Of a stretch of 64,000 nt of DNA, positions 16,850 to 26,176 are shown in pieces (position 1 is the first letter of the stretch; each line of letters begins with the position of its first letter). Under the pieces are notes generated by a model. It worked only from the letters and a program-made list of their open reading frames with translations. It did not search any database and was not told where the DNA came from. The stretch is taken from positions 31,470-95,469 of the forward strand of contig JAZPXL010000020.1 in the NCBI GenBank assembly GCA_045543615.1. Reading direction: 5' to 3'. The stretch comes from CAG-390 sp045543615 (GTDB taxonomy: Bacteria; Bacillota; Clostridia; Oscillospirales; CAG-272). The position numbers were made by a program, and so were the translations under genes.

Positions 16850-17878
16850 ATGAAAAGATATTTGTTGCCCGAAGAGGGACAGTTTTACAAGGCAAATTTG
16901 CATTGTCACACAACGGTAAGTGACGGAAAGAGAACACCCGAGCAGGTCAAAGCTATTTATAAAAGCAAGGGATACTCGATAGTTGCATATACCGACCACA
17001 ATGTTATGATACCACATCACGAGCTTGACGACGGAGAGTTTTTGGCTCTTACGGGCTTTGAATATGATGTTGCAGAGAGTGGCACAACACCCGGTAATAC
17101 CCGCAAATGCTGTCACATTTGCTTTATTGCGCTTGATCGTGACAATCACACACAGCCATTTTGGAACAGACAAAGGTATGTTTGGGGCAACGCCTGCAAT
17201 TATATTCCCCGGGTTGTGTTTGATGAGAGCGAGCCTGACGCCGTCCGTGTGTATAGTGGCGAGGCTATAAGTAAGGTTATGACCGAGGGAAGAGAGAAGG
17301 GCTTTTTCGTTACATACAACCATCCGACCTGGTCGAGAGAGGTTTATACGGACTATGTTGAGTACAGAGGTATGAGTGCCTTTGAGATGTTCAACGGCTC
17401 TTGTATTTCAATGGGATACAATGACTACAACCCCCGTGTGTATGACGATCTGCTTCACGCAGGTATTCGTGCGTATGCCATAGGTGCTGACGACAACCAC
17501 AACGCACATCCCGACAATTCAAGACGCTCGGACTCGGGCGTTTCTTGGACCTGCATAAAGGCTGAGAGACTTGAATATTCAGCCGTTACAAAAGCTCTTG
17601 CAGATGGTCATTTTTACAGCTCCGAAGGCCCTGAGATTTTCGAGCTTTGGTTTGAGGACGGAGAGGTTCATATTCGCACCTCGCCCGTTGACAGAATTGA
17701 ATGCGTGTACGGCGTGCGCAAGGCAAGGGTTGAGCTGAACGAGGATGGCTCGTCCATCACCGAGGCTGTGTTCCCATTCACACCCGAGCAGGGATATTTC
17801 CGACTGACCGTCAAGGACGCTTGCGGCAAGGTTGCTTGTACAAATGCGTACTTTGCAGATGAGCTTTACGGAGAGTAA
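16850..17878 (+). CDS. PHP-domain protein
   Basis: A 342-aa PHP-domain protein distinct from its neighbour. NLHCHTTVSDGKRTPEQ, VAYTDHNVM, TGFEYDV, TYNHPTWS and GADDNHN give the metal ligands. The C-terminal 90 residues form a beta-rich domain ending LTVKDACGKVACTNAYF. The architecture resembles PHP proteins of carbohydrate-associated loci, perhaps phosphatases or hydrolases. The substrate is unknown. GGAGAGGAAA lies before the start. Confidence 0.82.
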   Translation: MKRYLLPEEGQFYKANLHCHTTVSDGKRTPEQVKAIYKSKGYSIVAYTDHNVMIPHHELDDGEFLALTGFEYDVAESGTTPGNTRKCCHICFIALDRDNHTQPFWNRQRYVWGNACNYIPRVVFDESEPDAVRVYSGEAISKVMTEGREKGFFVTYNHPTWSREVYTDYVEYRGMSAFEMFNGSCISMGYNDYNPRVYDDLLHAGIRAYAIGADDNHNAHPDNSRRSDSGVSWTCIKAERLEYSAVTKALADGHFYSSEGPEIFELWFEDGEVHIRTSPVDRIECVYGVRKARVELNEDGSSITEAVFPFTPEQGYFRLTVKDACGKVACTNAYFADELYGE

Positions 17879-17888
17879 ATTTCAAAAC

Positions 17889-17925
17889 AAAAGAAGCAAG
17901 AGATAATCTCTTGCTTCTTTTTTGC
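17889..17925. terminator. Bidirectional terminator
   Basis: A 15-bp stem (17889-17903 with 17907-17921) with a TAA loop and a T-run, between convergent genes. Confidence 0.88.
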
Positions 17926-17930
17926 TTGCT

Positions 17931-19544
17931 TTATTTTTTCGGTGCTGCAAATAAGAACTTGTGGCAGATATTGTTTGAATCAATGAGGATTATAAAGTCA
18001 GATGTTGTGATTTTGTCATTTGTGTAGCCTGTGATATTGGCAAGGAAAACACCGGTGTGGTTGTAGTAAGCACATTCGCCGCTATCGCTATTGTAAAACG
18101 TATAGAAATAAGTGGAGCTTTGGAAGCTGTCGTATGTACCGCCGTTGCCGAAGGTGGCTATCTGCTCAACTGCGCCTGATGCAAATCTGTACACCACGTC
18201 GGGAGAGGAGCTGTCCTTGCCCTTTGCGATGATATATGCATATTCGTTGTATGCGCTGTCAACAGTTGCGCCGTTTGCCTCAAGGTCATAAACAACGTTT
18301 CCTCCAAGGTCATATATTGCCTTTGCGTTGTAAAAATAGTTGTAGTTGCAGATGAATTTGTATTCGCTTGAAACTCTTGCAAGCACCTTGCCCTTGGCGT
18401 TGAGGAGAACTCTGCAGCCCTGTGAGTCGGAGATAAGAAATCTGTCGCGGCCGACCATCTGAGGAATTTCATCGTATCCGTCAACGGTGAGATATTTGCC
18501 AAGCTTTCCACCATTTGACATAAGTGCTATTTCGTAACTGTCGCTATCTGTGTTAAGGCATTTGTTTTCGTCGATTTCTGCGAAGATAGCGATATTTTCA
18601 ATACCTTTCTTTAGATAGGAGTTTCCTTGGGAGGAAAAAACATCGGCAGAAACTGCATTGTAAAGCACAAAGCTTGCATCAAGTTCGCTTGTTTTGCCGT
18701 TCTTGGCTTCAATCAGGAGGGTTACAAGGTCATACTTCTTGCTTGAAAAGAAAACATCATATTTATTGGCGTCGGAGGGAAGCTCTGCAAAATACTGTAC
18801 GAAAACGTTTCCGTTTTGAAGCAGGACTATCTGGCTTCTGTATGCGTAGCTTGGGAGAACGTACTCGGTGATTGCGCCAAAATTCTCGTCATAGATAACA
18901 ACGCCATTGCTGTCGATATCGAAATAACGATTACCAACGTAGTCGGTGATGGAGGGGAAGCCTGTGAAGGTATAGCTTGACTTGAGGGAAAGCGTGCCGT
19001 CTTTGTTCTCTGAGTAGAGATTGTTTTCGATCGCAATAAGAGCGTCACCGAAGCGTTTTGTTTTTGCCCAGACAAGATCGGAGAGCTGCGATTTGCTTAG
19101 ATATGTTGTGTCGATATTCTTGATTTCCCAAACAAGAGTACCGTTTATATCGTAGAAACATAGAGAGCCCTCGTTTTCGCTTAAAGCAACGACGGCATAG
19201 ATGTAATCAAAGCTTGTGTTTGCAAAAGCATAATATGTGGTGTGTGCATCAACGAGGGTAGTTATAGTCTGCATTGTTGAGAGATTGACAATTCTCGTTG
19301 TGTTTCTGTAATCGGATGACTGCTCGGTAAACACTCCGATGTTGTCATTATAGCTATCAAGAGCACCGAAAACACCGGCATTCTGATAAACCGTGGGAAC
19401 TTTTACTTCATTCTCCCACTTTGTATTGTAGATGTCACCAATGACGGATTTTGTGGTTGGCGAGGATGAGCAGGATGCGAGGGTTGTAATGAGCAGGGCG
19501 AGCGCAAAGATTGCGCATAAAATTGATAATGTCTTGTTTTTCAT
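17931..19544 (-). CDS. Lipoprotein with beta-propeller-like repeats, unknown function
   Basis: A 537-aa lipoprotein: signal peptide with lipobox LASC (Cys25), then repeated short strand-turn units of the kind 'GxLCFYDINGTLVWEI' and 'DLGGNVVYDLEANG', suggesting a beta-propeller or WD/PQQ-like fold over the whole chain. No catalytic motif is evident; a surface sensing or binding role is only a guess. GGAGGAAAA lies just before the ATG. It has its own TTGACT/TATACT promoter and stands alone. Confidence 0.7.
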   Translation of the reverse strand: MKNKTLSILCAIFALALLITTLASCSSSPTTKSVIGDIYNTKWENEVKVPTVYQNAGVFGALDSYNDNIGVFTEQSSDYRNTTRIVNLSTMQTITTLVDAHTTYYAFANTSFDYIYAVVALSENEGSLCFYDINGTLVWEIKNIDTTYLSKSQLSDLVWAKTKRFGDALIAIENNLYSENKDGTLSLKSSYTFTGFPSITDYVGNRYFDIDSNGVVIYDENFGAITEYVLPSYAYRSQIVLLQNGNVFVQYFAELPSDANKYDVFFSSKKYDLVTLLIEAKNGKTSELDASFVLYNAVSADVFSSQGNSYLKKGIENIAIFAEIDENKCLNTDSDSYEIALMSNGGKLGKYLTVDGYDEIPQMVGRDRFLISDSQGCRVLLNAKGKVLARVSSEYKFICNYNYFYNAKAIYDLGGNVVYDLEANGATVDSAYNEYAYIIAKGKDSSSPDVVYRFASGAVEQIATFGNGGTYDSFQSSTYFYTFYNSDSGECAYYNHTGVFLANITGYTNDKITTSDFIILIDSNNICHKFLFAAPKK

Positions 19545-19568
19545 TATTTTCCTCCATAAATTTTTATC

Positions 19569-19597
19569 AGTATATCATAAAAATATCCAAAAGTCAA
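19569..19597 (-). promoter_or_regulatory. Promoter of the propeller-like lipoprotein
   Basis: Minus strand TTGACT (19597-19592), a 17-base spacer, TATACT (19574-19569). Confidence 0.75.
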
Positions 19598-19606
19598 CGA
19601 AAAAGC

Positions 19607-21115
19607 TCACAAGCTGTCGCATTCTGTGCGCTCAAGCTCCAAGATCACCTTTGGAATTGATGAAACCGTGTCGGATGCTATCATACTTATTGAGCCATAC
19701 TGCTCCTCGGCGATCTCGCCCGCTCTGCCGCAGATAAATGCAGCGAGAGCTGTGGCAATTGTTGTGTCCTTGTTGCACCAACCACAAGTGGCGGCAAGCA
19801 CTCCTGAGAGAACGTCCCCACTACCTGCAGTTGCCATTCCGGCACATCCACGCTCAACAATAAAGACTCGCTCTCCGTCACTTATTATGGTCGACGGGCC
19901 TTTGAGAAGCAGGGTACAGCCTATGCGAGTTGCGTATTGAATAACTGATGGGATGGGATCGTTTACTATCTCGGATATGTTTTTTCCACACAGACGGGAG
20001 AACTCCATATTGTGAGGTGTAAGAATTATCCTCGCCCCAGATGACTTGATTGTTTCCTCGTCTATTGTGGATAATGCGTTAAGTCCGTCTGCGTCAATAA
20101 TCAGCACGCCGTGGTAGTGTTTAAGCAGATAGAGGAGAATGTCACGGCAAGCACCCGAAAGACCTATACCCATTCCGATAGCAATTACCTTTGAGCGACG
20201 GATAAGGGTGTCGATTTCATCTTTATTGAAAGCAACCTCGCCGTCCTTGTGCGAGAGGGGGAAGAGCGTTGCTTCAAGTATGTTTGGAATGATATAGTCA
20301 GCTATGGCAGAGGGTGCGGCAATTGTTGCAACGCCTGCCCCACTTCTCATAGCGGCGTTTGCCATTGATGAAAGCCTGATAGCTCCACTGTATTTTGACG
20401 AGCCACCGATTAGCGTGATATATCCATAGGTTGATTTGTTGGAATAATTGGCTCTTGGAGTGCAGATGCGTGCCGCATCGGCTGTCTCAAAGAGCTTGTA
20501 TGGAGGATGGATGGGCGTGATGCCAATGGGGACATTGATTTTTTTCTTCATATAGTCCTTTGCCATACCGAGAAAATGACCTGACTTGTATGAGCCTATC
20601 GACACGGTAAGGTCGGAATGGACGGCAAGCGTGCTCATTCCGCTGTCACCACCAAGGCCGCTGTTAATGTCAACCGAGACAACAAATGAACCACTTGTGT
20701 TTATAGCCTCGATTGCAGTTTTTGCAATACCCTCTGCCTCTCCGCGAAAGCCTGTTCCGAATATGCAATCGACGAGCGTTTTGTAGCCTTTGAGGTCGGT
20801 TTCGCTACTGAAAAAGGAGTACGGCACGCCACTCGCCACAGCTTCATCAAAGAAAAACTTTCCGTCGGGTGAGAAACGGTCTTCAAGCAAAAAAATATGG
20901 CAGTCGATGCCGTCCTTCAAGAGAGCCGATGCGACAACAAATCCGTCACCTGCGTTGTTGCCGACTCCACAAACTATTCCGACAGGTGCTCTCCATTCCA
21001 CGCATTTCTTCACCGAGAGGCCTGCCCTCTGCATAAGCGTGCGTGATGGAACGCCACCCTCTATGGTTGCTCTGTCGCTCTCCCTCATATTTTTAGTTGA
21101 TAGAATATCAGTCAT
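19607..21115 (-). CDS. nnr: Bifunctional NAD(P)H-hydrate epimerase/dehydratase
   Basis: A 502-aa cytoplasmic repair enzyme for damaged NADHX/NADPHX. The N-terminal YjeF epimerase domain (about 1-205) has GVGNNAGDG and VDINSGL. The C-terminal ADP-dependent dehydratase domain (about 215-500) is of the ribokinase-like fold with IDADGLNAL, TPHNMEF, LLKGPSTII and TAGSGDVLSGVLA, the last holding the catalytic Asp and anion hole. Length and domain order match the bacterial fusion. The ATG at 21115 is chosen for GGAGG upstream. It is transcribed from its own consensus promoter. Confidence 0.95.
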   Translation of the reverse strand: MTDILSTKNMRESDRATIEGGVPSRTLMQRAGLSVKKCVEWRAPVGIVCGVGNNAGDGFVVASALLKDGIDCHIFLLEDRFSPDGKFFFDEAVASGVPYSFFSSETDLKGYKTLVDCIFGTGFRGEAEGIAKTAIEAINTSGSFVVSVDINSGLGGDSGMSTLAVHSDLTVSIGSYKSGHFLGMAKDYMKKKINVPIGITPIHPPYKLFETADAARICTPRANYSNKSTYGYITLIGGSSKYSGAIRLSSMANAAMRSGAGVATIAAPSAIADYIIPNILEATLFPLSHKDGEVAFNKDEIDTLIRRSKVIAIGMGIGLSGACRDILLYLLKHYHGVLIIDADGLNALSTIDEETIKSSGARIILTPHNMEFSRLCGKNISEIVNDPIPSVIQYATRIGCTLLLKGPSTIISDGERVFIVERGCAGMATAGSGDVLSGVLAATCGWCNKDTTIATALAAFICGRAGEIAEEQYGSISMIASDTVSSIPKVILELERTECDSL

Positions 21116-21142
21116 TTTTCTGCCTCCGTTTCGTCTGCTTGC

Positions 21143-21171
21143 ATTATACCACACAAAGCGTGTGTTGTCAA
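21143..21171 (-). promoter_or_regulatory. Consensus promoter of nnr
   Basis: Minus strand TTGACA (21171-21166), 17 bases, TATAAT (21148-21143) with TGG extension. The spacer holds CACAC-GCTTT-GTGTG dyad symmetry. Confidence 0.88.
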
Positions 21172-21180
21172 GAAATGGCG

Positions 21181-21210
21181 AAAACGAGCAGTCGGATATC
21201 CGACTGCTCG
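21181..21210 (-). terminator. Terminator after the ThuA-domain gene
   Basis: A perfect 26-base palindrome (21185-21210). On the minus strand it is followed by TTTT. Confidence 0.8.
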
Positions 21211-21225
21211 TCTATATGCAAATAA

Positions 21226-22041
21226 TTATTTGTCCTCAGTAAGTCCAAGCTGCTCGAATACAGGAGGCCATACGTTTGAGTTCGGGCCTATTTTGCCTTC
21301 TGCAAGAAGAGTGGAGTAGCGAGAGGTACGGTGAGGGCAATCGTCTTTGTATGCGTAACCGGGCTTTGAGGGTGCGCACCAATAAACTGCGTTGGTGATT
21401 ATGCGCTGAACATAAGGATTGTAGAATGAGGGACAGGTTTCGTGACCGGGCTGGAAGTAGAAGATCTTACCTGCGTCACGGAGGAATGTCATACCTGAAC
21501 GGAAGATGCAGCCGTCCTCATACCAGCCACCGAAGATGAGCTCATCGGGCTGAGGAATGAAGAAGGGCTCTGCGTAAAGCTCCTCGGATTCAATGAAGAA
21601 ACAGTCGGGAATACCTGCTGCGATGGGGTGAGTGGGAAGCATATTCCACATAATTTCTTTCTGATTACGTCCCCAAGAAAGATTACCCGTTGTGCCGATG
21701 ATAGCACGGAAGGGCTTTGAATGGTGAGCAGAGTGGAGAGCGATGAAACCCATCTTTCCGAGATAAACTCTGCGCTGAATGCGAGTTACAAGCGCATCAT
21801 CAACCTCACCGTGTGCCATATGTCCCCACCAAATGAGAACATCGGTGTTATCGAGCACCTCGGGAGGAAGTCCCTGATCGGGATCGTCAAGGGCTGCAAG
21901 TGTTATCTCAAGATCCTCGTTTACGGAGAGGAACTCCTTGATGGTTGAGTGCAGACCGTTAGGATAGAGAGCCATAGCTTCAGGGTGACTCTTCTCGTGT
22001 CTGAACTCGTTCCATATGGTTACTCTGATTTTGTTTTCCAT
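21226..22041 (-). CDS. ThuA-domain protein (trehalose utilisation type)
   Basis: A 271-aa protein with a class-I glutamine-amidotransferase-like fold. VTIWNEFRHEK at the start, DVLIWWGHMAHGEV, FIALHSAHHSKPF and FYFQPGHETCP are the conserved ThuA segments. In other bacteria ThuA proteins act in disaccharide (3-keto sugar) metabolism, often with Gfo/Idh enzymes. Here it sits 38 bases after a PHP-domain gene, in the same direction. The exact reaction is unknown. Confidence 0.87.
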   Translation of the reverse strand: MENKIRVTIWNEFRHEKSHPEAMALYPNGLHSTIKEFLSVNEDLEITLAALDDPDQGLPPEVLDNTDVLIWWGHMAHGEVDDALVTRIQRRVYLGKMGFIALHSAHHSKPFRAIIGTTGNLSWGRNQKEIMWNMLPTHPIAAGIPDCFFIESEELYAEPFFIPQPDELIFGGWYEDGCIFRSGMTFLRDAGKIFYFQPGHETCPSFYNPYVQRIITNAVYWCAPSKPGYAYKDDCPHRTSRYSTLLAEGKIGPNSNVWPPVFEQLGLTEDK

Positions 22042-22079
22042 TGTTTTTCTCCTTATGTGGTATATGGATATTTTTGTTT

Positions 22080-22778
22080 TTATTGTGGCTGGTCGTTGTT
22101 GCGTATCAGCTCATAACTCCCTGAGCGAAGAGCGTCGAGAAGCTCGTCGTTTGAAGTGATGGGATGGTCTGTAATAATTCCACCCGTCGGCAGACCGTCA
22201 GAGAGGTGGTGGAAGTCACTTCCTGAAATGGCGATGAGCGAGAATTTTTCAGCCCAGAGGCGAGCGATATCATTTCTGCTGTCGTGCTTTACGTTTCCGT
22301 TGAAGACTTCAATGCCGTCAAGCAGAGTGGGCGTAGTGACACGCATATTGTTACGGAAGGGGTGCGCTCCGAAGAGCAAATAACCACGCTCGTGCGTCAT
22401 CGCACTGATGTCGGCTATCTTTCTGTCCATCAAATCATAAGAGGTGCGCAAAAAATCCTCCTCAACTCCGTAGATGAGATAATCATTTTCATCAACATTG
22501 CTTCGAAGCTCGACTCCAAGAAGCACACAAAGTCGTCCCTCTGCTGCAAGGCAGAGATCGTGGTAGTCCTTTAGATAATAATTGATCTTTTCTTCCCAAG
22601 TCCAAGAGGAAAGATCTCCCTTTGCTTTGCTTTTGTAGGTAAAGCGTGAGAGATGGTTTGTTAGAACAAGCGTGGAGTATCCCTCGCTTACAAAGTGGTC
22701 AACGATCTGGGCAGGGGTCACGGTAGCGCAGGACGAGACGGGAAAAGAATGGCAATGCAGCTCAGTTTTATATTTCAA
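22080..22778 (-). CDS. PHP-domain protein, TTG start
   Basis: A 232-aa PHP phosphoesterase. TELHCHSFPVS, VLTNHLSRF, LGVELRS, FGAHPFRNN and ISGSDFHH give the metal ligands. The only start with a ribosome binding site (AAAGGCG, 7 bases away) is TTG at 22778; the first internal Met would remove the HxH motif. It is the first gene of an operon with the ThuA-domain gene. It is the third PHP protein within 7 kb. Confidence 0.85.
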   Translation of the reverse strand: MKYKTELHCHSFPVSSCATVTPAQIVDHFVSEGYSTLVLTNHLSRFTYKSKAKGDLSSWTWEEKINYYLKDYHDLCLAAEGRLCVLLGVELRSNVDENDYLIYGVEEDFLRTSYDLMDRKIADISAMTHERGYLLFGAHPFRNNMRVTTPTLLDGIEVFNGNVKHDSRNDIARLWAEKFSLIAISGSDFHHLSDGLPTGGIITDHPITSNDELLDALRSGSYELIRNNDQPQ

Positions 22779-22818
22779 CTTTTCGCCTTTCTGTATGTCG
22801 AAGAAATATTATACTATT

Positions 22819-22847
22819 ATAATACTACTTTTTTCAGCTTTTTTCAA
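22819..22847 (-). promoter_or_regulatory. Promoter of the PHP-ThuA operon
   Basis: Minus strand TTGAAA (22847-22842), 17 bases, TATTAT (22824-22819). Confidence 0.7.
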
Positions 22848-22892
22848 TACCTTGGAATAAAAATGTAAAAAAGAATTTGTGTCAGGGAGAAT

Positions 22893-22924
22893 AAAAAACT
22901 GCCTGTAAAGCTTCACAGGCAGTT
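22893..22924 (-). terminator. Terminator of the M28 peptidase gene
   Basis: Stem 22897-22906 with 22915-22924. On the minus strand a TTTTTT run follows. Confidence 0.8.
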
Positions 22925-22931
22925 GTGGTTT

Positions 22932-24161
22932 TTATTGAGGTCTTTTTCTGCAAAGGTATTCGTCAAGCTTTGACACCATATTATCGGGGATCTTGCGAGC
23001 GACGGGGCAGAGCGCAGCGTTTGCCATACGGCTTACGAATCTCGTGATAAATAGACAGTCCTCTTCAAGCTGTTCTTCGCTCATTACAGCCTTTGTGTCG
23101 TAGCTGTTGTGGATGGTCGCAGTATTCGACGGAGCGTGTCTTGCAAAAGAAACTGAGGGGATGCCCTTGTCAGAGAAGGGTGTTGAGTCGCTTGAATAAA
23201 CACCCTGATATGTATGAACAGGGAATCCACATTCAAGTCCCATATAGCTTATATAGTGGCAAAGCTGATTTTCTGCTGTACTGCAGGAAACAAATTTACC
23301 CATAATACAGCCTATCATATCAAGGTTTACGCAGAGAGCGATATTATCAAGCTCATCCGAATGCGCCTCGCAATAAGCCTTAGAGCCGAGCAGACCACGC
23401 TCCTCGCTGCCACAGAAGATGAAGCGCAGGCCGTATCGATGTGGTACTTTGGAGAAATAGTCTGCCATATAGAGAAGACCTATACAGCCCGACATATTGT
23501 CATAAGCACCTGTGGAGAGTGAGGTTGAGTCATAATGTGCAGTAAGAACGATGTAGCTGTCAATCTCACCCGGGAGATCGAGGATAACGTTTCTTGATGT
23601 TCCCTCATATTCTACCTGATCAATAGTGATCTTGGCAGTTGCCGCACCACCCTTGATTATCTTTATAGCATCCTTTGCGTTGATATTAACGCCAAGAATC
23701 TTGCTTCCCTTTGAGACAAAGGAGCGAAGCTCACGAGTGTCGATGTCTGAGTCGGCATAATTTGCGTTTCCGTCATAGGAGATAAAGCCGACAGCACCAC
23801 TGTCAAGAAGGTCACGGTATTTCCAATAGCCGAGGTAGCCATCAAAAATTACTATCTTGCCACGGCAGAGCGAGAGGGAATATTTATCATCGGAGCGCAG
23901 ATAGTAAAGCTCAGCCTCGACCTCGCCCGAGCCACAGCAGAGGTAGCCACGGCAGGGGATGGACTTTCCGTTTATTGTCAGAGAGGCAGTGCGCATAGTT
24001 GCCATATCTACGGCGAAATCCTCAAAATATGCCGATGTAGCGTATTTCTTGCAAACTGACGCAATGTATTCTGCAGTTCTTTTTTCCTCGTCGCTTCCAC
24101 CTGTGCGAACATAGGCGGTATCTGCGAGTATTTGCTTCATTGTTTTAATATCAAATTCCAA
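22932..24161 (-). CDS. M28-family metallopeptidase with PA domain, TTG start
   Basis: A 409-aa zinc aminopeptidase. The M28 core is split by a PA-like insert (about 60-165). The zinc ligands lie in LTAHYDS (His, about 215), GAYDNMSG (Asp), CGSEERGLLGS (Glu pair), VNLDMIG (Asp) and ATIHNSYDT (His). There is no signal peptide, so it is probably cytoplasmic or exported without cleavage. TTG at 24161 has AAAGGAG 8 bases upstream; the next in-frame Met is residue 8 and has none. Confidence 0.87.
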   Translation of the reverse strand: MEFDIKTMKQILADTAYVRTGGSDEEKRTAEYIASVCKKYATSAYFEDFAVDMATMRTASLTINGKSIPCRGYLCCGSGEVEAELYYLRSDDKYSLSLCRGKIVIFDGYLGYWKYRDLLDSGAVGFISYDGNANYADSDIDTRELRSFVSKGSKILGVNINAKDAIKIIKGGAATAKITIDQVEYEGTSRNVILDLPGEIDSYIVLTAHYDSTSLSTGAYDNMSGCIGLLYMADYFSKVPHRYGLRFIFCGSEERGLLGSKAYCEAHSDELDNIALCVNLDMIGCIMGKFVSCSTAENQLCHYISYMGLECGFPVHTYQGVYSSDSTPFSDKGIPSVSFARHAPSNTATIHNSYDTKAVMSEEQLEEDCLFITRFVSRMANAALCPVARKIPDNMVSKLDEYLCRKRPQ

Positions 24162-24194
24162 GGTAATGTCTCCTTTTTTGTTGTTATTTAACTA

Positions 24195-24223
24195 ATTATA
24201 ACACAGAAAAACACATATATCAA
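24195..24223 (-). promoter_or_regulatory. Promoter of the M28 peptidase gene
   Basis: Minus strand TTGATA (24223-24218), 17 bases, TATAAT (24200-24195) with TGT extension. Confidence 0.85.
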
Positions 24224-24291
24224 GTTTTTCTACATATCTTTTGCATTTTTGGCTGATACTAAAGAAAAAGTGAGCCAAAAGGAGTATTGTA

Positions 24292-25605
24292 ATGAATCAT
24301 TTCAAGCCAACAATAGAAAAGATAAACGCAAGAGAAATAATTGATTCGAGAGGTAAGCCGACAGTTGAGGCAACCGTTGTCCTCTCTGACGGAAGTACGG
24401 GAATCGCAGCTGTTCCGTCGGGTGCATCGACCGGAATATATGAAGCGCACGAGCTGAGGGACGGAGAGAGCGAGCGATATTTCGGTCAGGGCGTGCGTCG
24501 TGCAGTATTATCGGTAAAGAACATCATAGCCCCCGAGCTTATCGGCAGGCTTGCCACGCACACAGAGGATATTGACAAAAGAATGATTGAGCTTGACGGT
24601 ACAGATAACAAAAAGAAGATTGGTGCAAACGCCATTCTTTCAGTGTCTCTTGCAACGGCACGAGCTGCAGCGGCGTTTTATTCTGTGCCGCTTTGGCAAT
24701 ATCTTGGAGGTGCGAGAGCGTGCAGACTTCCCGTTCCGATGTTCAACATTCTAAACGGTGGCGCACACGCATCAAACAATCTCGATATCCAAGAGTTTAT
24801 GATAGTTCCCACGGGAGCACATAGCTTTTCCGAGGCTTTGCGTGCAGGCTGTGAGATTTATCATACGCTTGGCAAAATCCTATGCAACCGAAAGCTTGGC
24901 ACTTCGGTGGGTGACGAGGGTGGCTATGCGCCAAACCTTGAGTCCGACACGGATGCGCTTGACCTGATTTGCCGTGCTATTGTGGAGGCAGGATACAATT
25001 TTGACACTGTGAAGATTGCACTTGATGCCGCAAGCAGTGAATGGTTTGACGAAGAGGAGGGAATTTACAGACTGCAAAAGAGTGGCAAGTGCTTCGAGGC
25101 GCACGAGCTTTGCAATATGTGGGAGGCACTATGCTTGCGCTATCCCATCGTCTCTCTTGAGGACGGACTTGACCAGAGAGACTTTTCGGGCTGGGTAACT
25201 CTGACCGAAAAAATTGGCAGGACGGTCAGGGTGGTTGGCGACGACTTTTTTGTCACAAATCCAAAGAGAGTGAGACGTGGAATTGAGGAGGGGGCGGCAA
25301 ACAGCGTCCTCATCAAGCCCAACCAGATAGGCACGCTTAGCGAAACTATGGCAGTTATCTCTATGGCAGCGGCATCGGGATATTCGACAATAATGTCGCA
25401 CCGTTCGGGCGAGACGGCGGACAGCACGATAGCCGATCTCGCAGTAGCTCTTGAAACACCATTTATCAAATCAGGTGCGCCCTGCAGAAGTGAGAGGCTT
25501 GCAAAATATAACAGACTTGGTGCAATTGAGGCATCTCTCGGCGCATCGGCACGCTACGGAAGTGCAAGGGTTGTACCTAAAAAGAGGGGAGTCGGAGAGA
25601 TATAA
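24292..25605 (+). CDS. eno: Enolase
   Basis: A 437-aa glycolytic enzyme interconverting 2-phosphoglycerate and phosphoenolpyruvate. REIIDSRGKPTVE, PSGASTGIYEAHELRDG, FNILNGGAHASNNLDIQEFM, VGDEGGYAP, IALDAASSEW, SLEDGLDQRDFSGW, VGDDFFVTNP, VLIKPNQIG, SHRSGETAD and SERLAKYNRL cover all catalytic and metal-binding regions. Several positions differ from the usual consensus (GGAHAS where GGAHAD is common; KSGAPCRSER where KTGS.SRSER is common), so it may be a divergent or second copy. AAAGGAG lies before the start. A bidirectional terminator follows. Confidence 0.95.
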   Translation: MNHFKPTIEKINAREIIDSRGKPTVEATVVLSDGSTGIAAVPSGASTGIYEAHELRDGESERYFGQGVRRAVLSVKNIIAPELIGRLATHTEDIDKRMIELDGTDNKKKIGANAILSVSLATARAAAAFYSVPLWQYLGGARACRLPVPMFNILNGGAHASNNLDIQEFMIVPTGAHSFSEALRAGCEIYHTLGKILCNRKLGTSVGDEGGYAPNLESDTDALDLICRAIVEAGYNFDTVKIALDAASSEWFDEEEGIYRLQKSGKCFEAHELCNMWEALCLRYPIVSLEDGLDQRDFSGWVTLTEKIGRTVRVVGDDFFVTNPKRVRRGIEEGAANSVLIKPNQIGTLSETMAVISMAAASGYSTIMSHRSGETADSTIADLAVALETPFIKSGAPCRSERLAKYNRLGAIEASLGASARYGSARVVPKKRGVGEI

Positions 25606-25620
25606 GCTTGTCTCATAATA

Positions 25621-25650
25621 AAAAAAGGAAGACCGAGGTCTTCCTTTTTA
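25621..25650. terminator. Bidirectional terminator between eno and folA
   Basis: GGAAGACC pairs with GGTCTTCC across a tight loop, flanked by A- and T-runs. Confidence 0.85.
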
Positions 25651-25655
25651 TATGC

Positions 25656-26168
25656 TTATTCTTCAAATACTGCGGGAGAAGAGTTGAGATGAACGGCAAA
25701 GCGAATGTTGTATCCACCTGTCTCGAGGGGGTCGCTGATACTTTCAAGACTCCAGCCATCAAGCGTGCGAAAGTCGGGAATAAATGTGTCGGCGTCACTC
25801 GCCTTTGCCTCTATCCAAGTAACATAGGCTCTGGTGCAATATTTTGCAAGTGCATTGTATAGGCTTCCACCACCGATGAGCATAACGTCATCGGGTGCAT
25901 ACTCGGATACAGCGTCAAACATCTCACCGAAGCTGTGAACCACTCTAACTCCATCGGGGCAGAAAGCAGGATTATCGGAGAGTACGATGTTGACTCTGTT
26001 AGGCAAAGGTCGCATACCGGGCAGGGACTCAAAGGTCTTCTGTCCCATAACAACCGTTTTGCCACATGTCTTGCGGCGAAAATATTTCATATCTTCGGGA
26101 AGACTATAAAGCAGATCCTTATTTCTTCCGATGGCACAGCCTTCATCGGCGGCAACAATAAGATTCAT
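25656..26168 (-). CDS. folA: Dihydrofolate reductase
   Basis: A 170-aa NADPH-dependent enzyme that regenerates tetrahydrofolate. MNLIVAADEGCAIGRNKDLLYSLPEDMKYFR contains the substrate pocket (the usual W is L in KDLLYSLP). VVMGQKTFESLP and VMLIGGGSLYNA are cofactor segments. It starts 8 bases after the thyA stop, completing the thymidylate cycle in one operon. ATG at 26168 has GAGGTG upstream; four extra in-frame residues are possible but lack an RBS. Confidence 0.94.
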   Translation of the reverse strand: MNLIVAADEGCAIGRNKDLLYSLPEDMKYFRRKTCGKTVVMGQKTFESLPGMRPLPNRVNIVLSDNPAFCPDGVRVVHSFGEMFDAVSEYAPDDVMLIGGGSLYNALAKYCTRAYVTWIEAKASDADTFIPDFRTLDGWSLESISDPLETGGYNIRFAVHLNSSPAVFEE

Positions 26169-26176
26169 TTTACACC